This document shows, one piece after another, positions 41,734 to 50,066 of a stretch of 64,000 bases of DNA (its first letter is position 1; every line of letters starts with the position of its first letter). This DNA is from Arenibacter troitsensis (GTDB taxonomy: Bacteria > Bacteroidota > Bacteroidia > Flavobacteriales > Flavobacteriaceae), in assembly GCF_900177645.1 (NCBI RefSeq), contig NZ_FXAO01000010.1, forward strand, positions 62,001 through 126,000, written 5' to 3'. The notes below the pieces were generated by a model that saw nothing but the letters and a program-made list of their open reading frames with translations, searched no databases and was not told the DNA's origin. A program made the translations under genes and the position numbers.

Positions 41734-43950
41734 ATGAATAAAATTTATGGGTGCTTACTACTATTGGTGATAGTTGGTTGTGGTAAGAAGGAGTACAAGG
41801 ATAAGATTTATGTAAAACCAGAAATTGTAAGGGAAGCCCCGTCAGATTTTCTTTCCCCCGAGGAAAGTCTTGAAAAGTTTTACCTGCCCGAAGGATATAA
41901 GATAGAACTGGTGGCATCCGAACCTATGGTAAATGAACCTGTGGCCATAGCTTGGGACGGAAACGGCAAGATGTATGTGGCCCAAATGGACACCTATATG
42001 CAAAATGTGGATGCAATTGGCGAAGATGAACCTATTAGTCAGATAAAACTTCTGGTAGACCTGGACGGGGATGGAAAAATGGACAAGAGTACCGTCTTTA
42101 TCGACAGTCTTTTATTACCCAGGATGATTTTGCCTCTAGATGACCGACTTATTGTAAATGAAACCTATTCCTATGATCTTTGGAGTTATAGGGATACCGA
42201 TAACGATGGTGTGGCGGACGAAAAGATTAGGGTTTATGAAAATCCAAAAAGAAGGGGAGGAAATCTGGAACACCAACAGAGTGGTCTGGTTTGGAACTTG
42301 GATAATTGGGTGTACACCACCTATAACCCCCTACGGTTCAGGTTTAACAAAGACGGTGTTCAAGTAGATTCTTTGGTAGATGGTTCCAGCGGGCAATGGG
42401 GCCTAACCCAGGACGATTTGGGAAATATGTATTATTCTTCTGCAGGTGGCGAAACGGCAGCCTATGGTTTTCAAGTACCTCCAATTTACGGGGAAGTGGA
42501 TCTGGAAGGACAGATCTCAGAGGGATTTATGGAACCATGGCCAGTGGTGGGTACCCCTGATGTTCAGGGAGGTGCAGAATTAAGGTTAAAGCCGGATGGT
42601 ACCCTTAATAAATTTACCGGGGTGGCCGGACAAGAGATATTTAGGGGTGATAAATTACCTCCATCCACCTATGGCGATTTATTTATTCCGGAACCTGTGG
42701 GCAGATTGGTACGTAGAGCCAAAGTAAAAAATGAGAACGGTAAAAAAGTGCTGTACAATGCATATGACGAGGCCGAGTTTTTGGCATCTACAGATTTGAA
42801 CTTTAGACCTGTACAGGCACAAACAGGACCGGATGGGAATCTTTATATTGTGGATATGTATCGTGGAATAATCCAGGAAGGAAACTGGACCAGGGAAGGA
42901 AGTCATTTAAGACCGGTTATCCTTCGCAAAGGATTGGACAAGAACATCGGTAGGGGAAGGATATACCGAATAGTCCATGAAGACATTAAGCCGGCAGGAA
43001 AACCAAATCTTTTGAATAAATCCGCAGCGGAACTAGCGGATTATTTAGGACACCCTAACGGTTGGTATAGGAATACGGCACAAAAGTTGATTATCTTAAA
43101 AGGGGATATGGGTGTTGTGCCCAAGCTGAAGGAAATAGCCAAGAACAATGAGTCTTTTTGGACCGAATACTTTGGAAGTAAGGATTATCCCCGTGAAAGG
43201 GTCCATGCCCTATGGACGTTGGAGGGTCTAGGTGTTGTGGATAAATCACTTATTCTAGAGAAGCTAAACGATAAGGATTACAGGGTCCGTATTACTGCCA
43301 TAAGGTTGAGTGAGGAGTTTTTGAAGAAAGAAGATCGGGACATAATGCAGGCCTTGGCCAAATTACAAAATGACACCGATATTAATGTGGTAAATCAATT
43401 AGTACTGAGTTTACGTTATGCCAAAAGTAGTGAAGGCTCAGATCTCCTAACTTCCATATCGGAAAAATATAAGGACAATGAGATGGTCATGGCTTCCGTT
43501 GAACTAGGTTTAAAAGCCAAGGATTCGGATTTGCAACAATTAAAGCATAAACTGGCCAATAAAAGTAATGGTCATAAATGGAGAGCTTTGGACGGATATG
43601 ATATTTATAAACAGACCTGTGTAACCTGCCATGGCCCAGATCTAACCGGGGTTCCCAATGGAGAAAATTCTCTGATAGCACCTTCCTTAATGGGTTCACC
43701 GAGAGTTACAGGCGATAAAGAAGTGCTTGTAAAAATTCTTCTAAATGGACTTACCGGACCAATAGACGGAAAGGAATATGGTATTATGCTCCCAATGGGC
43801 TCCAATGACGATGAGTGGATCGGTCAGGTGGCTACTTACATACGCTCCATGAATAATACTACCATGGTCCATGAAAATGAGGTTAGGGATATCCGTGCCA
43901 AAAATCCGGACAGGAAAAGTTATTGGACTTTAAAAGAATTGATGAACTAA
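41734..43950 (+). CDS. Membrane-bound dehydrogenase-like lipoprotein with HEAT repeats and cytochrome c
   Basis: 738 residues: lipoprotein signal with Cys16 (LLVIVGC), a beta-propeller dehydrogenase-like domain (EPMVNEPVAIAWDGNGKMYV, LVDLDGDGKMDKSTVFIDSL, VQAQTGPDGNLYIVDMYRG), a HEAT-like helical part (about 430-600, YRVRITAIRLSEEF) and a C-terminal mono-haem cytochrome c with C629VTCH633 and the candidate axial Met in GIMLPMGS. The layout (DUF7133 or PVC-type propeller plus haem domain) is common in Planctomycetes and marine Bacteroidota. It should oxidise a sugar or alcohol in the periplasm and pass electrons to the respiratory chain. Confidence 0.88.
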   Translation: MNKIYGCLLLLVIVGCGKKEYKDKIYVKPEIVREAPSDFLSPEESLEKFYLPEGYKIELVASEPMVNEPVAIAWDGNGKMYVAQMDTYMQNVDAIGEDEPISQIKLLVDLDGDGKMDKSTVFIDSLLLPRMILPLDDRLIVNETYSYDLWSYRDTDNDGVADEKIRVYENPKRRGGNLEHQQSGLVWNLDNWVYTTYNPLRFRFNKDGVQVDSLVDGSSGQWGLTQDDLGNMYYSSAGGETAAYGFQVPPIYGEVDLEGQISEGFMEPWPVVGTPDVQGGAELRLKPDGTLNKFTGVAGQEIFRGDKLPPSTYGDLFIPEPVGRLVRRAKVKNENGKKVLYNAYDEAEFLASTDLNFRPVQAQTGPDGNLYIVDMYRGIIQEGNWTREGSHLRPVILRKGLDKNIGRGRIYRIVHEDIKPAGKPNLLNKSAAELADYLGHPNGWYRNTAQKLIILKGDMGVVPKLKEIAKNNESFWTEYFGSKDYPRERVHALWTLEGLGVVDKSLILEKLNDKDYRVRITAIRLSEEFLKKEDRDIMQALAKLQNDTDINVVNQLVLSLRYAKSSEGSDLLTSISEKYKDNEMVMASVELGLKAKDSDLQQLKHKLANKSNGHKWRALDGYDIYKQTCVTCHGPDLTGVPNGENSLIAPSLMGSPRVTGDKEVLVKILLNGLTGPIDGKEYGIMLPMGSNDDEWIGQVATYIRSMNNTTMVHENEVRDIRAKNPDRKSYWTLKELMN

Positions 43951-43959
43951 TTACTGTAA

Positions 43960-44001
43960 AAAGGGGCAAAAGGAGGTTACATAAGTACCCGTTGCCCCTT
44001 T
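43960..44001. terminator. Bidirectional terminator between convergent operons
   Basis: AAAGGGGCAA (43960-43969) pairs exactly with TTGCCCCTTT (43992-44001), with A-rich and T-rich sides. It lies between the convergent genes and extends into the last codons of the minus-strand oxidoreductase gene, ending both operons. Confidence 0.75.
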
Positions 44002-44969
44002 AAATTACTTTCCTCCAACTTTTCAATGACCAGCATATTCTTAACGGCATCCTCAAGTGGAGTAGGCACTGGGGTATTGTTTTTTATGGCCTGAGCAAAA
44101 AGATCGGCCTGGATGGTGTATTGATTGCAGGTATCAAATTCAATGGCTTGGCAATCTTCGCCTATGCTGACCCATATTTTGGAAGGCCTGTCTATGGGCG
44201 GATTAAAAGGCAGTTCAAATTTTATATTTCCTTTACTGCCGAAAATTTGTGCTTGTTGATTGTCCGCCAATTGTGTAGCGCTAAAAAATACCGATGTACC
44301 GGCTTCAAACTCCAGTATTCCGGAGGCTAGGACATCTACCTTAAATTCGGGATGGTATTCAATAACCGAAGCAATGCTTTTAGGTTCCGAATTGAACAAA
44401 AAACGGGAGAGGGAAATTGGATAGCAGCCAATATCCATTAAGCTTCCGCCTCCAAACTCCTTATTGTTTACAATGCTATTGGGGTCATCTTCATAAAAAG
44501 AGAAAGAAGATTGAATGGTTTTAATGTCACCAATAACTTTTTGGTCCACTAATTCCTTAACCTTTATCCATTGGGGATGATGTCTATACATAAAGGCTTC
44601 CATAACCTTTAAGTGCGGGTACTTTTTGGCTTCCTGCAACAATTTTTGGGCTTCTTGGCTGGATAGTCCAATAGGTTTTTCAACCAAAACATGTTTGTTC
44701 GCTTCCAAAGCCTTAATGGCCCATTGCACGTGCAGATGATTGGGCAATGGGATATAGACGGCATCTACTTCCTTATCGGCCAATAATTCCTCATAGGAAC
44801 CGTATGGTTTTTCTATTTTATATCGTTTGGATATAACTTTGGCCTTTTCCAAATTTCTGGATGCAATAGCATAAACCTCTCCATATCGGCAGTTGAGCAT
44901 TGCCGGTATTACATGCTCCGTTGCAATATGGGCAGTGCCCAAAATTCCCCATTTTAGTTTTTTGCCCAT
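43977..44969 (-). CDS. Gfo/Idh/MocA-family oxidoreductase
   Basis: 330 residues with the Rossmann fingerprint KWGILGTAHIATEHVI (6-21), the EKP signature E97-K98-P99 (VLVEKPIGL) and the second-domain block GGGSLMDIGCYPISL. In this last block the usual catalytic His is a Tyr, as in the dihydrodiol-dehydrogenase-like branch. It uses NAD(P) to oxidise or reduce a sugar or sugar derivative in the cytosol. It is the last gene of the minus-strand operon, 6 bp after the DapA-family gene, suggesting that both act on one catabolic intermediate. Confidence 0.92.
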   Translation of the reverse strand: MGKKLKWGILGTAHIATEHVIPAMLNCRYGEVYAIASRNLEKAKVISKRYKIEKPYGSYEELLADKEVDAVYIPLPNHLHVQWAIKALEANKHVLVEKPIGLSSQEAQKLLQEAKKYPHLKVMEAFMYRHHPQWIKVKELVDQKVIGDIKTIQSSFSFYEDDPNSIVNNKEFGGGSLMDIGCYPISLSRFLFNSEPKSIASVIEYHPEFKVDVLASGILEFEAGTSVFFSATQLADNQQAQIFGSKGNIKFELPFNPPIDRPSKIWVSIGEDCQAIEFDTCNQYTIQADLFAQAIKNNTPVPTPLEDAVKNMLVIEKLEESNLKGQRVLM

Positions 44970-44975
44970 ACTCTT

Positions 44976-45887
44976 TTATGCGACCTGTGACCCTGCGAAC
45001 TGGTCTAAATATTCCTTCACCTTTTCCCTTTCCTTATTTTCAAATTTTCTTAATGGAAGGGCCATATGGTCCTCGCAGATATCCATTACCGATAGGGCAC
45101 ATTTGATGCCCTTGGTTATTCTAGAAGCATTTTTCCCCACGCAATAGATACTACTGTTCACAAAGGCCACCTTATTGCGAAGTATTTTTATATCTTCCAA
45201 ATTCTTTGCCACAGAGGCGTTATATAGATCAACAAATAACTCTGGTAGGAAATTTGCTCCTCCCGCTACTGCTCCATGACCACCATAAATGATGGTCTCC
45301 GGTAAAAATAATTCTGTACCTACAATGATGGAAAATTCTGGAGTTTCCTTAAAAGCTTCAATAAGCGAGTAGAAATAGGACATATCACCAGAGCTGTCCT
45401 TGATACCTATGGCACCTAATTCCTTAGCCTTTTTTACCGTTTCCAGCGAAAGGTGAAGTTTGGTACAGCTTGGCATATTGTACATCATAACCGGCAAGGA
45501 TAATTGTGGAATTAAACGCTCCAAATAGTCGATCATTTCTTCTTGGGAAATGGGAAGATAATAAGGAGGGGCTACCACCACTGCATCTGCACCAGCTTCT
45601 TTGGAGTGGGCTGCAATGTCCAAGGAACCGCTAAAGGAGGTATCGGTTATACCAACCAGAACAGGAACCCTTCCACGGATATATTTACAAGCTTTGGTAA
45701 TAAGCTCTTTGCGCAATGCATAGCTAAGACTAGGAGCTTCCCCGTTGGTACCTAAAAGGAATATGCCATGTACACCACCATTAATTAGGTGCTCTATAAG
45801 TTTTTCCAATCCTTTTTCATCTAAACCACCATCTGCGTTAAGAGGTGTGACCATTGGGGGAATGATCCCTTTTAATTCTAATGCCAT
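44976..45887 (-). CDS. DHDPS/NAL-superfamily lyase (DapA-type), canonical residues
   Basis: 303 residues forming a TIM barrel: GTNGE at 46-50 (equivalent of GTTGE), Tyr136 in MYNMPS and Schiff-base Lys163 in GIKDSSGD. The lysine biosynthesis enzyme is usually encoded elsewhere, and position in a sugar-acid type operon points to an aldolase such as a 2-keto-3-deoxy-sugar acid or sialic-acid-lyase-like enzyme. It should cleave a keto acid to pyruvate plus an aldehyde. The gap to the next DapA-like gene upstream (46030) is 142 bp, larger than others in this operon. Confidence 0.92.
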   Translation of the reverse strand: MALELKGIIPPMVTPLNADGGLDEKGLEKLIEHLINGGVHGIFLLGTNGEAPSLSYALRKELITKACKYIRGRVPVLVGITDTSFSGSLDIAAHSKEAGADAVVVAPPYYLPISQEEMIDYLERLIPQLSLPVMMYNMPSCTKLHLSLETVKKAKELGAIGIKDSSGDMSYFYSLIEAFKETPEFSIIVGTELFLPETIIYGGHGAVAGGANFLPELFVDLYNASVAKNLEDIKILRNKVAFVNSSIYCVGKNASRITKGIKCALSVMDICEDHMALPLRKFENKEREKVKEYLDQFAGSQVA

Positions 45888-46029
45888 ATATTTTCTTTAG
45901 TTGGAACAAAGTAAATTTAAAAGGCAAGGGTGTACCACAACTATATTATTTAAAACAGATAATATATTGACCCTTGTGTCTTTTATCCTAAGGTTTTGTC
46001 AGAAATTGTATAGGCCGCATTTATCAAGG

Positions 46030-46962
46030 TCAATAAATATTGGACCTTTGGGACTTAAGCTGTTTTTCAAGCTTGATTATTGTGTCTATGTGTTTGTCCG
46101 CCAATTTTTTATGTACGGCATCAAAGGGAAGGATAGGATGGCGAACATTGGGGGTATTGTAAATTCCTTGTCGGTACAATAACCGTTTAAAGAAATGTAT
46201 GGAAATATCCAAGTGTTGATTGGAAAAGGACAGCACCGGAATAATTTTCCCGAAAAGGGCCTCGGCATCTTCCGTCCTACCTTCTGTATACAAACGATAG
46301 ATGCTAGTGTAAATGAAATGCATTCCAGTGGGCATAAAGGCATGTACACCTCTTTGTAGCCCTTCCATCATCTGGGTAACGGCCCAGCCTCCGCTAATGT
46401 TCAATTTCCCTTGGGTAAGTTCTAAAATTCTTGAATATTTGGGACCCGCTGGGACGGTTTCAATTTTTAGACATTGGAATGCAGCCACTTTTTCAAATAA
46501 ATCTACTATAAGGTCATCCGAAAGGCCATAACCGGTAGCATCCCAATCTTGTAGCATAATCACTTCTGGATCAAGAGCCGCCAATTCCATAAAATGATTC
46601 CTGAACTGTTGCTCCTCTACAAAAGGAATCTGCAATAGAACATTCTTACAGCCCAGTTGCAAATAGGCCTTTAGAAGCTCCTTGCTTTTATTTAGATCCG
46701 TTTCCCCTGCACCTCCAATAACTGGGATCCTGTCCCCTACGGTTTCCAATACCGTGGATAGCATTTCCAATCTTTCCGAATGGGATAATTTATATACTTC
46801 CGCGGCCATTGCGGGCACCAATATACCCGCAACTCCGGCCTTTAATGCTTCCTCTACATTGTTCTTTAGGGCTTTATGGTCAATGGTATCCTCCTTGGTA
46901 AAGGGAGTGTTGAGAACGGTAACTATTCCTTTTAGTGGGAAGCGATTTTTTTCGGCCCACAT
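46030..46962 (-). CDS. Divergent DHDPS-superfamily protein lacking the usual tyrosine
   Basis: 310 residues from ATG 46962, which follows the stop of the upstream gene by one base; the longer frame to 46989 would overlap that gene. The fold (FPLKGIVTVLNTPFTKEDTI) and the Schiff-base lysine (Lys166 in CLKIETV) are present. The GTTGE motif is replaced by VPAMAAEVYKL, and the tyrosine motif by IMLQDWDATG, where Asp139/Trp140 stand in place of Tyr-Asn. The reaction chemistry is therefore likely different from its neighbour at 44976. Related proteins are annotated as generic dihydrodipicolinate synthase family members. The pair may handle two keto-acid steps. Confidence 0.85.
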   Translation of the reverse strand: MWAEKNRFPLKGIVTVLNTPFTKEDTIDHKALKNNVEEALKAGVAGILVPAMAAEVYKLSHSERLEMLSTVLETVGDRIPVIGGAGETDLNKSKELLKAYLQLGCKNVLLQIPFVEEQQFRNHFMELAALDPEVIMLQDWDATGYGLSDDLIVDLFEKVAAFQCLKIETVPAGPKYSRILELTQGKLNISGGWAVTQMMEGLQRGVHAFMPTGMHFIYTSIYRLYTEGRTEDAEALFGKIIPVLSFSNQHLDISIHFFKRLLYRQGIYNTPNVRHPILPFDAVHKKLADKHIDTIIKLEKQLKSQRSNIY

Positions 46963-46963
46963 A

Positions 46964-49306
46964 TTATGGTTGTTTAATAAGCCAAACATCGGTTACCCGT
47001 GATTGTTTTCTCCAGTTAAGGTGTTCCTCATCTGGTTTATCAAAGCTTATTTTTAATAGACCGTCCTTGATCAAATTCTTGGGAAGTGGGAATTCTTTAA
47101 ACTCCTCAAAACCTTTTTCATATTTGGTAGGTTTTAGGCGTTCTCCATTGGCTCTTAATAGGGCCTCTCCATAACCGGAAACACGAATTAAATAATCGGA
47201 ATCGGGATCCAGATCATGGTATTCCAAGGTAGGGGTAAATTGGAACAATTGGGTAGAGAGCCGCTTTCTGCTTATACCGTCATTTTCCCATAGAAAGTCT
47301 ATGGCATCATCGGTTTTTGAGGTGACATGCTTGGCATCGGCACTGGAAATATTATCATAAAAACTGCCTTCTCCGGGAGATTCATAATTTTTAATAAATT
47401 CCAATCGCGCAAGCTTGTCAGCTTCCGACTTAAATTCGCCAATTTTATTAAATTCGTCTTCCAGCCACCATCTATTGTTCAAGGGGTAATCTATAAAGTC
47501 CAAAATGGCCCCCCGTTCTGCGCCACGTGCCTGATATTTTTCCACGCTGGTCTGGGCACCTATGGATCGAAAAAGTTTTTCGCCATATTCAAAAACCTTT
47601 TCCTTGAGGTCTTGGGAAACCAATTCGGTATCGGCCTTTTTTATGTGTTGTAGGGCATCGCTCATAGCTTTGTCGGCCCCAATGGTATTGGCCTGCGCCA
47701 GTATTTCATATGCTTCGTCCTCCAGCCTCTTTTCATAGGCAAGTCGGTCCTGAATATAAGCGTCGTAATAGGCCCGCATAATTAATTGCTGCCACCTCCA
47801 ATTATTTGCCAGATCGGGGTTGTTTTCTTCCAAGCCTTTCCACAAGGCCAAGGTCTCTTTTATGGAATTATTTTCCAAAATGGGTCCATCCCAATTTTTT
47901 TCCAAATTAAATATGCCTTGGGCCGCTTCTTCTGCCACCTTAGGGCCAAAGAAGAATTGGGTGTATTCTTGGATGATGGTTTTGGGATCTTTCTTGGAAT
48001 CCCAACCCAATTGGCTCCATAATACTTTATTAACGTCGTCATGTGAACCATCGGAATAGGTAATAAATCCATCGGTATATTTGGTATCCCTGTTAAAAAG
48101 TTGGGTGTACATAAGTGGTTGTGGATTGATAGGTTCCCTCCCCAAGGTCAATGCATAGGCCTGATCCCAGTTATCTACTGGATAATGACATCTAACCGTA
48201 TGGGTTATGTCCGGATAAAAACGGTGCAGATATTTTTTCGGCAACATTTCGCGCTCCAGGTCAATAGGAGGACTACTAGGTCCGTAAACCACACCTTTAA
48301 GCCAATCCGGACTTTCCTTGTCTAGGTAATTAAAAAAATAGTCTACTTTTTCCTTATTAAAACCTTGTAATGAAACCCATATACCGGCATTTGGATGGTA
48401 TTTGTGCAGTATTTCCGATAAGTCGTTTAAATAAGGTATGAGCTGGGCAGGATGGTTTTCCCCTGGATCTCCGCCCGGAACAAACACTCCGTCCAATCTT
48501 GGACATTTTGCATAGAAGGCCTCCTGTTCTGCAAGTCCGTCCGCATGCGCATTTTTTATGGTCAGGTCATGCGGTGCCGGTGTCCAGACCCAATAATCGG
48601 CATCGTACTTCTGGCAAATTTTACTTAGTTCCACTTCCATTATCTGGGGATCTATCTTAAAGTGGGGACTGGAATTTGCTTCCTGAAATGGAATATTTTC
48701 AAAACTGTTGGCTCCAAAAAGCACTTGTTCCCTAAAATGCTGATCAAACTGCTCCACTGTCCAAGCGTCCCAGGAATTGGCAGTATTCCTGTAGCCGAAT
48801 TGGTGTCCGCGAAGCGCATATTCCGGGGCTTCGGAATAATCAATGTTAGGGCTAAGTGTTATTTGGCTCTTACTCATTTTAGCGGTTCGCAATAGTTTGC
48901 CAATGCCATAAAGGATGCCCCTTTCGTCTGCCCCTATGATCCATAAAGTGTTCTTGTCCCCTTCATGGACATGGAAAAGGCGATAGCCTTCTTTTTTTAA
49001 TTCGGAGGCATTATCGGCCTCAGGTGCGGGTACTTTTGCTCCGAACAATTCCTTTTCATGGGCCAGGGCCAAGGCAATGGTAATATTGGAATCCCAATTT
49101 TGGTTTAATCCTAATTGAAGATCGGTTCGTTTTTTAATTTCTTCGATTAGGATGTTAGCCGCTGTTTCTTGGATCGGAGATTTAATTTGAGCCGAGATCA
49201 CAATGTTTGCTTGGGAAAGGTCCAAGGTTTTAGGTTGTTCCTTTTCGCAAGACAGCATACAGCCAATACCAATCAGTAGCAGCCAAAATCTTAATTGTCT
49301 TTTCAT
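46964..49306 (-). CDS. Glycoside-hydrolase-like lipoprotein (GH67/GH20-type N domain plus barrel)
   Basis: 780 residues from ATG 49306, which gives a clean lipoprotein signal with lipobox cysteine 20 (IGCMLSC); upstream in-frame ATGs overlap the previous gene. Residues 30-140 look like the alpha/beta N-terminal domain shared by GH20, GH67 and GH84 (ANILIEEIKKRTDLQLGL, WIIGADERGILYGIGKLLR). A TIM-barrel-like part follows (EYALRGHQFGYRNTAN, DADYWVWTPAPHDL, VFVPGGDPGENHP, GIWVSLQGFNKEKVD). The C-terminal beta domain ends in DVWLIKQP. An alpha-glucuronidase-like or related exo-glycosidase is probable. The specific family is open; catalytic acids cannot be fixed by eye. Confidence 0.78.
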   Translation of the reverse strand: MKRQLRFWLLLIGIGCMLSCEKEQPKTLDLSQANIVISAQIKSPIQETAANILIEEIKKRTDLQLGLNQNWDSNITIALALAHEKELFGAKVPAPEADNASELKKEGYRLFHVHEGDKNTLWIIGADERGILYGIGKLLRTAKMSKSQITLSPNIDYSEAPEYALRGHQFGYRNTANSWDAWTVEQFDQHFREQVLFGANSFENIPFQEANSSPHFKIDPQIMEVELSKICQKYDADYWVWTPAPHDLTIKNAHADGLAEQEAFYAKCPRLDGVFVPGGDPGENHPAQLIPYLNDLSEILHKYHPNAGIWVSLQGFNKEKVDYFFNYLDKESPDWLKGVVYGPSSPPIDLEREMLPKKYLHRFYPDITHTVRCHYPVDNWDQAYALTLGREPINPQPLMYTQLFNRDTKYTDGFITYSDGSHDDVNKVLWSQLGWDSKKDPKTIIQEYTQFFFGPKVAEEAAQGIFNLEKNWDGPILENNSIKETLALWKGLEENNPDLANNWRWQQLIMRAYYDAYIQDRLAYEKRLEDEAYEILAQANTIGADKAMSDALQHIKKADTELVSQDLKEKVFEYGEKLFRSIGAQTSVEKYQARGAERGAILDFIDYPLNNRWWLEDEFNKIGEFKSEADKLARLEFIKNYESPGEGSFYDNISSADAKHVTSKTDDAIDFLWENDGISRKRLSTQLFQFTPTLEYHDLDPDSDYLIRVSGYGEALLRANGERLKPTKYEKGFEEFKEFPLPKNLIKDGLLKISFDKPDEEHLNWRKQSRVTDVWLIKQP

Positions 49307-49350
49307 CTTGTGCGACATTTTTATTATAATTCTTTTATCAGGGCATTGGA

Positions 49351-50046
49351 TTAATCTATGTCCTTTACACATCGTATTCCCACAGGGTAAACGTGTATTT
49401 TTTCCGGTAACACATAATAGCGTTGTGAGGTACGAATAAAGGAGTGGTTGTTAAAATTGGATCCGCCCCGCATTACCTTGTAGGTTTCGCCATATTGTTC
49501 CATAGGCACCTCGTTGCCAGGGTAGGGTTTATACCAGTCCGATGTCCATTCCCACACACTCCCGGCCATATCATAGCAACCGTATGGACTAGCAGGTTTG
49601 GCAATGGAAGTTCCACGGGTTTCTTTTTGGTCCCACACCACATAAGTGTTGTCATAGGTATCTCCCCAAGGAAATACGCGGCCGTCTATACCGCGGGCCG
49701 CCTTTTCCCATTCTTTTTCCGTAGGCAAACGTTTACCTGCCCATTTAGCATAGGCATTGGCCATAGACCATGTTACCACCGCGGCATTGTTCTTTTTTTC
49801 CGGAGGAAATTTAAAAGTAGGATCAAATTTGGCAAACTCCGTATTGCTCACCTCGTATTGGTCTATAAAGTATGCTTTTGTACTTGCAATTTGTTGAGGC
49901 CGTTCGTCCGGATCGCCATAGGTACTGCCCATAATGAATTCGCCGGCGGGAACATAAACCATTCCCTCGGGAGGTGTTGGCGTTTCTTGCCCTATTAGAT
50001 AAAGAATATGTACAAAAAAAGTTAGGAGTGTTAAATAAGATTTCAT
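49351..50046 (-). CDS. SUMF1/FGE-fold secreted protein without the catalytic cysteine pair
   Basis: 231 residues from ATG 50046 (a frame from 50073 lacks a better signal). Signal peptide LLTFFVHILYLIG, then the FGE-sulfatase fold: GMVYVPAGEFIMGSTYGDPD, YFIDQYEVSNTEFAKF, WAGKRLPTEKEWEKAARGID and DMAGSVWEWTSDWYKPYPGN, ending with VMRGGSNFNNHSFIRTSQRY. In true formylglycine-generating enzymes the segment after RGGSW holds two cysteines (C....C). Here it has none, so sulfatase maturation by this protein is unlikely. A structural or lectin-like role is more likely. It overlaps the toroid gene by position and shares its operon. Confidence 0.82.
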   Translation of the reverse strand: MKSYLTLLTFFVHILYLIGQETPTPPEGMVYVPAGEFIMGSTYGDPDERPQQIASTKAYFIDQYEVSNTEFAKFDPTFKFPPEKKNNAAVVTWSMANAYAKWAGKRLPTEKEWEKAARGIDGRVFPWGDTYDNTYVVWDQKETRGTSIAKPASPYGCYDMAGSVWEWTSDWYKPYPGNEVPMEQYGETYKVMRGGSNFNNHSFIRTSQRYYVLPEKIHVYPVGIRCVKDID

Positions 50047-50066
50047 GCGCTTCCTATTATTTGTGA

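Noticed and set aside
49444-49998. 184-codon plus-strand frame
   Set aside because: Antisense to the SUMF1-like gene, which has full family motifs.
49351-50046. Sulfatase-maturing formylglycine-generating enzyme
   Set aside because: The two catalytic cysteines of FGE are missing, although the fold is that of SUMF1.
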